DNA from: Norana najaformis
Lineage: Eukaryota; Annelida; Clitellata; Crassiclitellata; Hormogastridae
Assembly: GCA_964023275.1 (NCBI GenBank)
Contig: OZ029921.1
Span: 11,847,806-11,911,805 of the forward strand
Direction of reading: 5' to 3'
DNA length: 64,000 bases
In this document: positions 1 to 10,729 of the stretch, in pieces
Position numbering within the stretch: the stretch's first letter is position 1
Layout of the letters: each line of letters starts with the position of its first letter
Translations under genes and position numbers: made by a program
The notes under the pieces: model-generated
Told to the model about the DNA's origin: nothing
Databases searched by the model: none
What the model saw: only the letters and a program-made list of their open reading frames with translations

Positions 1-790
1 TCAAACGCTTTTGTGAAATCAATGAAGCAAAAGTAGAGAGGCTGGTTTCTCTCTTTTGCTTTTTCCATGATAATCCGGAGGTTCATTATCTGGTCGCGAG
101 TGCCTCGTTTGGGTCTGAAACCGGCCTGTTCAGGAGCCAATTCAGTGTCAAGCTTGGCTTGAATGCGCTCGAGAATGACTCTGAGTAGAATTTTGCTTGC
201 ATGAGAAACCAGCGCGATGGTTCTGTAATTCTCACAGCAAAGCAGGTCACCTTTTTTGGGTAAAGGGATAAAAACCGATTGTGTCCAGTCGTCGGGCCAA
301 ACGCCCGAGGTCCATACGTCAATGCAGATCTTGTGTAGCGCGGTAAGGGTCATATCGCCACCGAACCTGAGGAGCTCAGTGGTGATGCCGTCTGGACCCG
401 GGGCTTTGCGCAAAGAAGCTTTGAGCAAAGCTCTTTCGATTTCTTCTCGCAGTGGTGGGGGTTCCCTTTCCGGGATTTCGAACGTTATCTCATCTTCGTT
501 GCCGGTGTAGAGTCCTTCACAATATTCCTTCCAACGTTCGTTGACCTTAGTCGGATCAACCAACTTTTTTCCAGTAATGTCTTTGATAGCTGTCTTGCGC
601 GCCTGAAACGGTCTGGTGAGATTTCTGACTGTCTGAAAGACCGGCCTGTTGTTACCTCGTCTTGCGTTCTCTTCGAGTTCGCAACAAAGCGCATTGAGAT
701 TGGCTTCCTTATCTTTCCGAAGTCTTCTCTGAACTTCTCCGCGTAGAATCTTGTATTCGATCGGTGATTTCGTCTCAAGTAAGAGGGGGC
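1..790 (-). mobile_element. RTE-clade LINE, reverse transcriptase fragment, open to the window edge
   Basis: On the minus strand one reading frame stays open from about 790 to position 1. It reads as the N-terminal half of an RTE-type reverse transcriptase: a KAPGPDG block near 400, then PLPKKGD, then ENYRTIALVSHASK, then EQAGFRPKRGTRDQ near 115, and CFIDFTKAF (motif A with its catalytic Asp) at the edge. The catalytic YADD would lie outside the window. The start near 790 looks like a truncation joined to an L2-like LINE on the other strand. I saw no frameshift or stop, so this copy is young compared with most LINEs here. Confidence 0.85.
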
Positions 791-829
791 AATACCCAAC
801 AAGGAGTCCAAACAAAGACGATAACCCTA

Positions 830-2810
830 TAGTGGAAGCGTTGACTCATAGGAAGCCAGTGCAACTCATCCCGCATGAAATCAGAGATGTGACCAGTTAT
901 CGACCTATTTCACTCTCCAATCAAAGAAACATGTGTCAATGCTGCTTAGAAAATATCTAAAGGCAAACCTTCTCCTATCTAAACAGCACATGGGGTTCAG
1001 AAAGTGCCATTTCACAAAGTCTGTTCTAACCCGTATTCTTCTTGATATTTTTTAGACTGTTGTCTGGGGACATGTTACCCTCCTTGCACTTTTGATGAGT
1101 GTGGCCTTTGACAATGTTGACCAAGGCATTCTTTTGCAGTGCCTTGAGATGTTGCTTGATGTCGCTACCAGCTCTCTGTCATAGATGCATTCATTTCCAC
1201 TCCACGCATACCCAGGCTGTGGTTTTAGGCACTGTTAAGTCTGTCTGGTTCTTGGTTCTATCTCCAGGTTCTTCCTTATGGCCGGTACTTTACGTCATCT
1301 ACACTGCTGCTCTAAATCTCATCCATTCTTCTTCATCAGTAAGCTGATGACAGTCAGGCATATGCCTATGGCCAAGCTGCAGATACCCTCTCCTTAGTGA
1401 AGAAAATACTCCAGAGGTTGGAGGTTCTTCATGCCTGTTTGTCATCCAACTGCATTCAGTTGAACCCTTGAACTCTGGAAAACCCAGTTCATCTGGCTTG
1501 GTACCTGTGGGCAGAGATGGAGAATTGATACGCTTTGTCTGCAGCATTGCTAGCCTGGTCTCTTTCTCCACTTGTGTGCTTGATCTGGATGTGACCTTGG
1601 ACCAGATACAGACATTCTCTGAGCATGTAAAGAGTTTTGTATAATGTGCTTTTACCATCTAAGTAAGATTCAGACAGTATGCCTTTCACTTACAACTCAA
1701 GCCACCAAAACATTTATAAGTACCAGGGTGGATTATGGTAATGCTATCTATGCTGGCCTGTTTCCCACATTAATCAGCTGTAATCTGTATTAAGTAAGTA
1801 AGTAAGTACCCTTTGTTAATGTCAGACAAATGCTCACATTTTACACTATATACAGGTGATGTAGTTAACTATTACTGTCCATCAGGAAAAGCCCACTATG
1901 AGCTTGACAATGCTGAATTTTAAGTATATTGTCTGATGTGAGAAGATTGTCCCCAACAGTAATGCCTTGAGATTCTTGGCCCCAGAGTGTTGCTGGCATC
2001 TTGACAGTCCAAATTGTAAAATTGTAGGCTTATGAATGAAGCACGTGGAAATCCCTGTTCACTGGTAGTTGATCCTGAAAATGGCAGTGACCTTGTGATT
2101 ATAATCATCTCTCTGATGAAATTATTAAAATCCAGTAAAATCTATGTGGTTGGCTCAAGAAGCACAACTGAAGTGGGCTTGAATGCAAAATATCTCCTGA
2201 TTCATTAGATCATTCCAAACAAATGGTTATATCCCAACAAAAATACACCTTTCCTCAGAACTAAAATTGGTGGCATCCGGATGCACTACCAGATCCTGAC
2301 AAATGCTGTCGCTCAAGAAGTAGATGGCATAACTAAGCTTGGGCAGATATCAAGCTTCATGCAGGAGGATTTACACTGGTTACCTCACAAAAATGCATCT
2401 AGTTTAAGGTCTTAATGTTCTTGTGTAATTACCTTGCAGGTTGTGCTCCATCTTGTCTCAAGCAGCTATGCATCTCAGTCCCTTCCATCCCTGGCAGAAG
2501 ATCCCTTCACTCCGCTGCGCTAGGTAATCTAGTTGTCCTGCCACCTCAAACTTCCATAGTCCAGCACTGAAGCTTCATGGTGGTTGGTTCATCTTTCTGG
2601 AATCGGTTGCTTAGTAACCTATCACATGAACTCCTTGGTTCTTTGTTCTATGTCCAGGTTCTATCTGCCTCTTTTTCTATAAGCACTTGAAAACCGTTCT
2701 GTTTGATTGTGACCTTGCATTGTCACGTTGGAAGCACCTCTGAAGAATTTCTCTTAAAGTGGCACTATATAAATTTGTGATTAGGTTACAATTATAATAT
2801 TGCTCTCTCC
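830..2810 (+). mobile_element. Decayed L2-like LINE, interrupted
   Basis: Conceptual plus-strand pieces in shifting frames resemble the L2-type reverse transcriptase found intact at 17697-20400: GHVTLLALL followed by AFDNVDQ near 1065-1130, a GVPQGSVLGPLLY-like block near 1220-1310, a QADDSQAYAYG remnant of YADD near 1345-1375, and a C-terminal part (DLHWLPH, then GRRSLHSAALG) near 2350-2530. The end near 2760-2800 has the L2-style tail in which an ATATAAAT stretch is followed by ATTACA-like repeats. Many stops and frameshifts make it a fossil. A different repeat interrupts it at about 1793-2170. Confidence 0.65.
1793..2170. repeat. Interspersed repeat with (TAAG)n edge, inserted in a LINE
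   Basis: The block starts with TAAGTAAGTAAGTA and continues with a stretch closely similar to 5650-5760: both mention, in order, a run near ATGCTCA, TTTTAC, and GTTAACT before CCATCAGG. The surrounding L2-like reverse transcriptase resumes afterwards, so this is an insertion. A short simple repeat at one edge is typical of the 3' end of a non-LTR element on the minus strand, but I could not identify coding content. The far boundary is approximate. Confidence 0.5.
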
Positions 2811-3450
2811 TGCAGTTAACTTTGCATTCAGATTTTCTTTTTTCAAATTTTAAGATTCATGCAAGCTAAATCATCTACCAGTCTTTCTCATCTAAAAATT
2901 TTTGACATCCCCCCACAGTCACACAGACCAATTTCTGTGTGTTACTACCAATGAAGCTTCACAATGCCACATTACACTAGCTAAAGGGAGCATTTCCAAC
3001 CATGGCAACAGAAAGCATAATGAATCATAAGCAGAAAGCAAAGGTAAATGTCAAAGGTGCTGGAACATTGCTATCTAACAGTTCTAACAAGGTGCATCAT
3101 AAGTTAGCTGAACGTTTCTTGTGCATCAGCCGGAACAATTTGGATTTCTAACTGAAGACTGTTCCAGAAAGACAGCTCTTGGACAAGAAAGTATATCATG
3201 CTTGATTGCAGTGTAGGAGCATGGGAATGTGTCTGATCAGTTGATGCATGGAATGGTCTGAGGACTTCTGATTCATGTGAGGGCCTTAGATCATGAAAAG
3301 AAACTGAATAAATGAAGTTTTACATAGCATTACATTACACTACACATGTCCATGCATTTGGGCTTTGAAGAACCTCTTCAAAATACTAAAGATTTCAAGG
3401 TCATGCTGTCCTGGGTTATGCTATAAAAATAACACTTTTAAATGGATTAC
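2811..3450. other. Intronic sequence without recognised feature
   Basis: This stretch follows the 3' end of the LINE and precedes the donor side of the S6 exon, so it belongs to the intron downstream of that exon. I looked on the minus strand for the next IP3R exon (the conserved region around the MWHY motif) and did not find it here. Confidence 0.5.
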
Positions 3451-3616
3451 CACAAATGAAGCATGAATTCTTAAGAATCTCTTCTCTTTGTTGTTTTTCA
3501 CTTCTCAGGTCAGCAAATGTATCAATGATGACACCAAAGATAAGATTAAGGACAATGATGATGACTATGAAGAAGAATAGCAGGTCATATATGACACGTG
3601 CAAAAAATAAAGGCTC
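3451..3616 (-). CDS. ITPR: IP3 receptor exon: pore-lining helix S6 and start of the C-terminal zinc finger
   Basis: The minus-strand exon is 166 nt, entered in phase 0 after a TTTCTTTTCAG acceptor (3617 upward) and ending in phase 1 before a GTAATC donor at 3450. It encodes [15 protein letters not shown], then the hydrophobic S6 segment ending [15 protein letters not shown], then [19 protein letters not shown]6 lines the ion path and its lower part forms the gate; the CFICG cysteines begin the C2H2-like zinc finger of the linker domain known in IP3 receptors. Relative to vertebrate ITPR the S6 core is almost unchanged. The previous exon (15031-15185) ends in phase 0, so the two join without a shift. 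Confidence 0.95.
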
Positions 3617-3741
3617 CTGAAAAGAAACGAAAACAGATAGTCTATGAATTTATTTTGCAAGTAAACATTTATCTGTAAAGTACTAGATTGAAAGTAGTTG
3701 TAGGAAAGTGTAACATCATCCTCAACAGCAGAGTAGTAGCA

Positions 3742-3790
3742 GCAACAGCATCATCATCAGCATCATCATCATCATCACCATCATTGGTTC
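3742..3790 (+). repeat. (CAT)n microsatellite
   Basis: An imperfect CAT/CAG trinucleotide run (ATCATCATCAGCATCATCAT and onward) lies in the intron about 130 bp upstream of the S6 exon. It has no apparent coding role. Confidence 0.8.
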
Positions 3791-4086
3791 CTACTGATGA
3801 TGATGAAGTCTTTTGAGTTCAAGATTTGAGATACCTGTAAAAACTGATTTGGCATAATCAAGGTGAGAGCAAGATGTAATTTGCAGAGGGTATAAAAGGC
3901 TGTGAATGTTAAAATGTGAGAGTCTTACGCTGGACACGAAAGAGTGAACTCGTGATAAAATCCTTCGTCTTTCTCTGGGTCAATTTGAAGTTTTGAGCTA
4001 CTTCAGTTTGATTCTCAGCTCATTAGGAAGTCATTTCCTAAGTGGTTTAGTAGAACTGTGAACTATGACTTACCTGTCAGACGTCT

Positions 4087-4481
4087 TGTCAGCTGTAGCA
4101 TGAAGTAAATCACTTGACCTGATCTGTCGTGTTACGGGAACTGCGCGAATTGAGTCGAAATGTTGAGTAACTTTTTTAACTAAGTTAAAGGAGTTGTTGA
4201 AAGGCACGAGAATTACCTAGTTGAACTTATCGTCAAAACTTGTTGGCGAACTGTAGACTTGCTATGAAATATATCTGTGAAAGAGGAGTTTCTGTCGAAA
4301 GAAACAGATCTAAATTCTACGTCAGTTCAGTCAATGAACATGTCTTCATTTTCCATGGAATGCAAGTGGAAAACTGCATCATCTTCAGAATGAATCTGCA
4401 GAAATGGTGACGAAGGAATCCATACCATTCGCTTAACACGACAGATCAAGTCTATCGATTTATTTTATGCTACCACTGACA
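4087..4481. repeat. MITE-like inverted-repeat pair
   Basis: The left end (about 4087-4135) begins TGTCAGCTGTAGCATGAAGT and runs to GATCTGTCGTGTTA. The right end (about 4434-4481) is its reverse complement with several mismatches and ends in GCTACCACTGACA. The roughly 48-bp arms flank about 300 bp without a coding frame. That structure fits a short non-autonomous DNA transposon. I could not see a convincing target-site duplication, so the superfamily is unknown. Confidence 0.6.
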
Positions 4482-5109
4482 GAAATGGAGATGATCAATA
4501 CACTGCAACTGGGATAACTCGAGTCAGCTTTAATCAACGTGGGAAGGGAAGTGTAAATTCACATGTTAATAAGAATATATAATGTGCCAGTCTTAGGTAG
4601 GATATGTTAATGGATTAAAAATTCTATTGTAAGGTCACTGAACTTAAAACACTTTGGGCATTTATTTGTAATAAAATCCATAAACTTATATCAACAGTGA
4701 TTGTAAAGAGCCATCCTATCATCAAACATTTTATTCTGTTGTAAGGGTTTGACAAAGTAAGACTTGGGCTAACTTGGTAGTCAGTAGTAGATCACTTATT
4801 GTAGCATACACCAGGCTCAAGTGCTTACTAAATATAGATTGCTAGGTGTAATCAATACACTGCTTTGAAATAGTTCAAAAGGGAGTAATATATAGGGTGT
4901 AAAAGTGAGATTGCGTCAAAATTACCCCAAGTGTTTTGACCATGTTTGATAGCAGAACAGCAGTGCCAGATCGGTCAATTCTGGAATGTGAAAGGAAACG
5001 CACTCGTTGGCAGGAGCCAGACATGATCACCTCAGATTTATCCAGATTCTATGGCCAAACCATTGAAACAGACCACGCATGAATAAAAGAGAGACAATCT
5101 TCAAGCTTT

Positions 5110-5400
5110 ACCTTGCCTGACTGATCAGTATGACAGAGCAATGTAAAGCTGAGTGTCATCAGCGTACTGCTGTAACTTCGTTCCAAAGTGGTTGGCTATG
5201 TGGCTGACTGGTGAAGATTGTGAATAATAAGGGGCCAAAGACAGATCCCTGTGGAACACCAGCAGTGCAGAAAGAAGGATCAGACCAAGCAGAACCAATA
5301 CCCACTTGCTGAGACCGATTGCAGAGGTAAGAAGCTAGCCAGTTTAAGGCAGTGTCAGATACACCAAGCTTTTGCTGGTTCTAGAAAGAAGTAGATGGTG
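5110..5400 (-). mobile_element. LINE reverse transcriptase fragment (CR1/L2-like)
   Basis: The minus strand encodes, across frames, the central reverse-transcriptase region: ALNWLASYLCNRSQQV, then TAGVPQGSVFGPLLFTIF, then a degraded QYADDTQLYI-like block near 5140-5170. The GVPQGSV block (motif B region) is characteristic of CR1/L2/Jockey LINEs. Stops and frameshifts are present and no ends are visible. The element is a short internal remnant. Confidence 0.7.
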
Positions 5401-5649
5401 GTCAACAAGAAGTAGATGGTGATCAACAAACTACATTCTTGCATGTACTGCACTGTGTGGGATTCACTCAACTGGCATTCTCTTCACATGGCCAAACCAT
5501 CAAAGTCTTTGCTGAACAACTCTGTCCAGCCGAGTTGTTTGGGTATCTAAGAACTGTTTTATGTCATCGTTTACAATTTTTTGTAGCCTTGAAAATTTCT
5601 GTAAGTTTCCATAGCCATCTCATTTTTGCTGCGAGGATTCTTTTCTCAT

Positions 5650-6090
5650 CTTAAGTTAAAGTAAATAAGTAAGTATCCTTTTATTAACATAAGACAGATG
5701 CTCATATTTTACAAAATACACAGTTGATGCAGTTAACTGTTTCCATCAGGAAAGCCCAATAGAGCTCCGTCCATAGCAGCTACTTTGAGCGCTTATGATA
5801 TTCACTTCATGAGAGTATACAATTCAAGGAATGTTAAGTTCATCGGTACCTGATTGAAGATCGCACAGTAGAGGATGAATCTGAAGTACAGCATTCAATG
5901 TCAGAAGATATCTTGCCGGACAGTCAGAGGCGTCGATTATATGGGTGCCCCCAGAGTACGGACCCCAGCAATATTTTGAGCATGGAAGCCCAGCCATTGG
6001 TTGGGCCCCTGCAATATTTTAGCTGTAAGATCAGTAAAAGGCAGCTGTGGACTGAAAAAAGTTCTCATTCTTCACTTTAAGATGTTAGTA
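5650..6090. repeat. Second copy of the 1793-2170 interspersed repeat
   Basis: It starts with a degraded (TAAG/TAAA)n run at about 5650-5675 and then follows the same order of words as 1795-1890 with moderate divergence. The two copies share roughly the first 110 bp clearly; beyond that the similarity is weak. No protein is recognisable. It is probably a member of an unclassified retroposon family. Confidence 0.5.
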
Positions 6091-6859
6091 AACAATGCCA
6101 ATCTGTAATTTCCAATTGTACCTTTCTAGGTATTGCTGTCTTTGCCTACCTTTGCTTAGGTAGACAAATGGACAAACAGAAATACAGATGTATGACTATG
6201 TACTACATAAGTACATATGATTCCCCACAGTCTCTGCATCGCTAGCAGAAGAAAGCTCCCTCTGTTTAATATATGAATATAAGATTTTGTTGATTTTGAA
6301 CAAATAACATTTTATAGACGTACTGCTTTCGGAGTTGCTGATAAGAACAATGAATAAATTTGTTACAAAATCGAAACAACTAGATGACAATATTGATGGT
6401 GAAATTGCACTTGTGGAGGTAATCTCATCAGCGTTTCATCACTCTTTCAGTGTAAATGCAACAAGATGAAATTGAAAGCCAGTTACTTAGTTTTCCAGGG
6501 TTCAACTCCAGGTATAGATAATTTTCATAAGTTGATTCAGCTATCTATCACATCCATATAGGTAAAAGAAAAGAATCATTTAAGTGGGTTAAATAGCTGC
6601 CTCATTATGTTGACATCTTGTTATAAATCATCAGCCTTGAAAATCCACTTGCATTGTTCTTCCTGTGTTCTGCACACTGCATAAATCTGACTGCTGAAAA
6701 CGCTAGTGAATTGTGTGCATTGGTTCAAGGTTCTTTGCACACTGTTAATGAACTTGGTGTACTGTATAAGTGATCTGGAAAGTACAACAGCACATCTGAC
6801 GTTGCATCCAATGCGCATGCAGCAACAAGCACCATAAAGCCATTATGCCCTACCAGGTG

Positions 6860-7560
6860 GCTCTGTCGTGTATGTTCAATGACTGCTGTATTAGATCACT
6901 ATGAAGCTGTACTGAGCAGCCTGGAGGAAATGAATACAACAGCAGAAGGTGAGAAAGCAACCAAAGCAGCAGCATTACTGGATTGCTTCAGGAAAGGAAC
7001 TGCAATTCTTGGCCTAAAGGTCAGCATGAAGACGTTTGGTCCATTGGAGGAATTGAACCGCACACTCAGGCATCATCAAACACAGTTAGTGGGATGTTGC
7101 TAGCAGTTGAGACAGTTAAAGCCCAGCCAATACTCAACACACAGAACAGTTTCCTGTACTCTTTAATGAGGCTGCTGTCATGGTTGCACAACTCGGAATT
7201 GATCCCGTTGATTTACTGCGACAACATCGTCGTTAAGATACACTAGACCCACACAAGCATATCAAAGCCAGAGTCTGCAAGATCATTACCATCGCAAATT
7301 TCTCACTGTAATAGATTCTACTTTGATGCAACTCAGTTATAGATTTGACAAGAATAAGCCAGGGTTGAAGACATACTTATCACTTGAGAAGAAGCTGTTG
7401 ACAGGTGACATCGATAATAATGTGTGCCACAGATACTCAGAACTGAGAAATATGTCACTCACTCTGTATACAGCTTAAGATGTTTCGCAGCAGCTATAAA
7501 GTCAATACACTTGCAGAAGCTCATAAGATTCTCAAGAATATGGTACCAGAAGAATGGAAA
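6860..7560 (+). pseudogene. Remnant of a hAT-related (ZMYM1-like) transposase
   Basis: Plus-strand pieces read YEAVLSSLEEMN, then KATKAAALLDCF, then TAILGLKVSMK, then PLEELNRTLR, and later HYHRKFLTVIDSTL, FDKNKPGLKTYLSLEK and NNVCHRYSELRN. The order (helical repeats, then a FxVID segment) resembles hAT-derived proteins of the ZMYM1/DUF4371 type, which domesticated genes and transposons share. Frameshifts and stops separate the pieces, so it is not functional. Both termini are missing. Downstream it is joined directly to an RTE fragment, so the boundary near 7600-7690 is a junction between two elements. Confidence 0.45.
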
Positions 7561-7679
7561 TTGTTTGATTCTGTGGAACAGTTGATCTGTCTGTCCTGTG
7601 TCTTCGTGCGCTGCTCAATGATCGTTTAGTGCCTTGCATTGGCTAAAGAACTACTGGTAGACGTGAAGTAATATAGGAA

Positions 7680-8445
7680 ACACAGAAAAATTTGAGATTC
7701 GAGTGGATGTACATCAGGGATCCTTCTGCTGTTCATCATAGTAATGGATGCCATATTGAAAAATGTGAGAAATACAATGGGATATGTTGTATGCTGATGA
7801 CCTCATAGTGGCAGACGATGCAGCGACAAAGATACAAGGGCGTTTCACTGATTGGCAGAGAGCACTGGAGAGCAAGGGTCTTAAAATAAAAATCAATAAA
7901 ACAGAGACCATGGTATGCTCCAAAATGGATGAGACACTTGTGGTCAAGGACATTGCAGGAAATGCAATGAAACAAGTATAAACCTTTAAATACCTTGGGT
8001 CGATAATGACTGCTAAAGGAGAATGCAAACATGATGTTAAGAACAGGATTAAAGCAGCGTGGCAAAAAGGAAACACCTATCAAAGTGTATTATGCGAAGT
8101 CAAAATGCCGGTTCAACTCAAAGGATAGGTGTATAAAACAATGATAAGACCAGTGATGATGTATGGAGCAGAAGCCTGGACATTGACAAAAGAGGAGGAG
8201 AAGCTGCTGGAGAGAACAGAAATGAGAATGCTGCGATGGATACTTGGAATCTCACTGAAAGACAAGACAAGGAATGAGTATATCAAACAGAAACTGGGAG
8301 TGGCATGTATATCTGACAAGGTACGAGAAGCCAGGCTGAGATGGTATGGTCATGTGATGAGGAGAGAAGAGGAAAACTGCATTAAAAGAATTTTGACAGC
8401 AAAGGTCTACGGAGATAAGGGCTATACGTTGAAATCTGCCTTATA
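7680..8445 (+). mobile_element. RTE-type LINE, reverse transcriptase C-terminal half (interrupted copy)
   Basis: The plus strand encodes VHQGSLLLFIIVMDAI, the catalytic block MLYADDLIVADDAA, then KGLKIKINKTETMV, FKYLGSIM, and after one stop KTMIRPVMMYGAEAWTL, ERTEMRMLRWILGIS and KVREARLRWYGHVMRRE. These are hallmark words of an RTE-like family widespread in animals. Reading is broken by in-frame stops near 7979 and 8126. The sequence breaks off near 8430-8445 and its C-terminal end reappears at 9780-9965, so about 1.3 kb of other LINE sequence sits inside the copy. A shorter relative lies on the minus strand at 54430-54730. Confidence 0.85.
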
Positions 8446-8493
8446 GTGCGGCTGTCACGCTCGTCCAATCCTTCATCATCATGCATCCGGACT

Positions 8494-9215
8494 AGTCAAT
8501 CAATCAATCAATCAATCATTTTTTATTGCCACCAATAACAGCAAACAAACTTAGAGTACATACATTCTCAGATACAGGAAGCAAAAGGCAGCTTCGAAGG
8601 GAAAAAATCCCACTAAATGAAGACACCTGTGATATGATACAACATATAATGGTGAATGAGTAATCTGAGAAATACCAGTTAAAAGAATTTGAACAATAGA
8701 ACAAATAAATGATAACAAACAGATTAACTAACTTAACTAACTTTAATTAGTAGATATTGTATTCACATAAATGCGTATGTGCTTTTTAAATAACCGTAAA
8801 TTGGGTAGACTACGAATATCCAGAGGCAGCCTATTCCAGCAAGAAGGCCTATGTATTTAATAGAGAACATCCTAATGTTAGTTCGAGCAAACTCACAGTA
8901 ATATTTGTCCTCAGATGTAGTAAGATAAGTGTGGCGTTCAGACGAAATTACAAAGCAGTCATTGAAGGAAGAAGGATGCAGGTGATGTTCATACCGGTAC
9001 ATATATTCACATATTTGAATTCTATTAATTTGACTAATTTTAAGAATATTCAAATCATTAAAATATTGCTCAGTATGAGAGAAGGATGATATTCCTGCAA
9101 TGACTCGGACAGCTCATTTCTGATGTAAATTTAATTTATTAAGTCGAGTAGGATAATTAACAGCCCAAATAATATTGCAATAAGATAAATATGGGTAGAT
9201 TATCATATAATAAAT
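8494..9215 (-). mobile_element. CR1-like LINE 3' fragment with (ATTG)n tail
   Basis: On the minus strand the fragment ends in a run of ATTG units (plus-strand CAATCAATCAAT at 8494-8518), the usual 3' end of CR1-group LINEs. Upstream, 9053-8763 and its flanks encode the C-terminal reverse-transcriptase tail: FNDLNILKISQINRIQICEY, then SSFNDCFVISSERHTY and ARTNIRMFSIKYIG. The 5' part is missing. It lies inside the interrupted RTE copy, head to head with the L2 fragment at 9220-9700. Confidence 0.7.
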
Positions 9216-9219
9216 AATG

Positions 9220-9700
9220 CAACTCCATCCTGGTCGGCCTGCCTAAATTCCGCATCCGTCAGCTCCAGTCTGTCCTCAACTGTGCTGCTCGGTTCATCGC
9301 TGATACACCCAGATTCTCGCACATTTCTGCATACATATGAGACACCCTACACTGGCATCCAGTTGAGAAGAGGGTACAGTTCAAAATATTCCTCATGGTC
9401 AGGTCCTCAATCGTTGGCTCAGCGCCTGATTATATCAATGAGCTCATCACGCCAGTTGCTGATCAACCTGGCCGACAGACTACGATCGGCGACAAATGGT
9501 CGTCTCATTGTACCGCATTCTCACACATCTCCTCGGGCAGGCCGTGCTTTCTCCACTGTGGGGCTGTCTCTGTGGAAAACTCTTCCACCTGACATCTTTT
9601 GATCCCTGACCTGTTCAACAGTTCAAGAAACATTTTCTGCCCCTCTCTCAAGACGTTCCTATTTAGAGACCGTTAGGTAGCCATGCTGCAGCACCTTTGT
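9220..9700 (+). mobile_element. L2/CR1-like LINE, C-terminal fragment
   Basis: Across two frames the plus strand encodes LPKFRIRQLQSVLN near 9240, SARFIAD-like and RDTLHW-like blocks, then MVRSSIVGSAPDYINELITP, LRSATNGRLIVPHSHTSPRA and RAFSTVGLSLWKTLPPDIF. This is the C-terminal thumb/tail region of L2/CR1-type proteins. Frameshifts separate the blocks. It is the second of two LINE fragments interrupting the RTE that continues at 9780. Confidence 0.75.
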
Positions 9701-9779
9701 GAGTTACTTAAAAGGCGCTTTACAAATTTAGTGATACGTACATTCATACATACATATACACATACACCAACACCACAGT

Positions 9780-9965
9780 CGGGGATGACAAAAGAAGCGA
9801 TGGAGAGACATGATTCAGCAAGATCTAAAGCTTCTCAGACTGAAGAAAGAAGATACTGGGGATAGAAACAAATGGAAAAGAAGGATTCATGTGGCTGACC
9901 CCTTCCTTAGGAGAGATCAATTCCAGCCAGAAGGAAGAAGAAGAAGAAGAAGGAAATAACTATTT
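9780..9965 (+). mobile_element. RTE-type LINE, displaced C-terminal end
   Basis: The plus strand reads AMERHDSARSKASQTEERRYWG and, after one stop, a NKWKRRIHVADP-like block and then an (AAG)n run at about 9928-9952. In this RTE family that tail normally follows directly after the RLRWYGHV block, which here ends at about 8400. The piece is therefore most simply the 3' end of the copy at 7680-8445, separated by inserted LINE fragments and an intermediate (CATACA)n-like stretch at 9745-9770. Confidence 0.65.
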
Positions 9966-10299
9966 TGGAAGAGAAGGAAATCAAATATTCAAGTAATGAC
10001 TGAAATTCGTTGAGAAAATGAATCAAAGACATAAATATTCACTACTAATACCTATTTGTTGCCAGAAATGAGAGTAGCAGCCAGGACCTCAAGTGACTCG
10101 GATGCAGAAATAGGCAAAGTGAACATACTAGATATGATCACTTAACTACTGCGACATAAACTATATCAATGGTAAACTACTTGAATGGCTCAACTCTAAA
10201 ACACCTTTGGATCTGGACTTTGAACTGAACCTGACCATACCTATCTCACTGATTTTTTTTTCACTAGTACATGTGAATAAACTGGTTCCCATGACTTAG

Positions 10300-10440
10300 G
10301 TTAGTGGAGAATGCATTAAGGAAATCAGAGCTAGATCAAATGAAGGTAAAGGAACCATGGGAATGTTGAATAAACTATTGAAAAGCCAAGGTTTATCAGT
10401 TACAACTAACATTAGACTTTTGACGGTAATGAAAAAATCC
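10300..10440 (+). repeat. Inverted piece of the neighbouring RTE
   Basis: Read in the plus direction this block encodes KEIRARSNEGKGTMGMLNKL, then KSQGLSVTTNIRLLTV. The minus strand at about 11105-11230 encodes the nearly identical ARSSKGKGIMGMLKKLLKS block. So a 130-bp part of the same RTE family lies here in opposite orientation, about 700 bp away, forming an inverted repeat with the large RTE. Confidence 0.75.
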
Positions 10441-10729
10441 AGCGATTACTACTATCAGTCCACTTTAAGCCCGGTCCATCTTGGGAGCTAAAGTCACTGA
10501 CCCCTGTTAATGAACCGCTGGCTAAGAGGGCCATTCTGAAACATACTAGTGCACATTTTAGGTAAGTCTTAATATGGCTAGAAAGCTGAAAGACATAGGC
10601 TGTCTGATATGAAGGTACTTGCACTGTAGCCTGCTACCATACAATTTTGTCCGATTACTTTGAAAGGCCACATTGCTGTCTTGTAATGGGCAAAAGTATT
10701 TGTGATTTAATTGTCTTGTCTTTAGCCAT

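Noticed and set aside
1-3450. Next IP3R exon downstream of S6
   Set aside because: I searched the minus strand for the expected conserved C-terminal words and found none; the region is LINE and unassigned intron.
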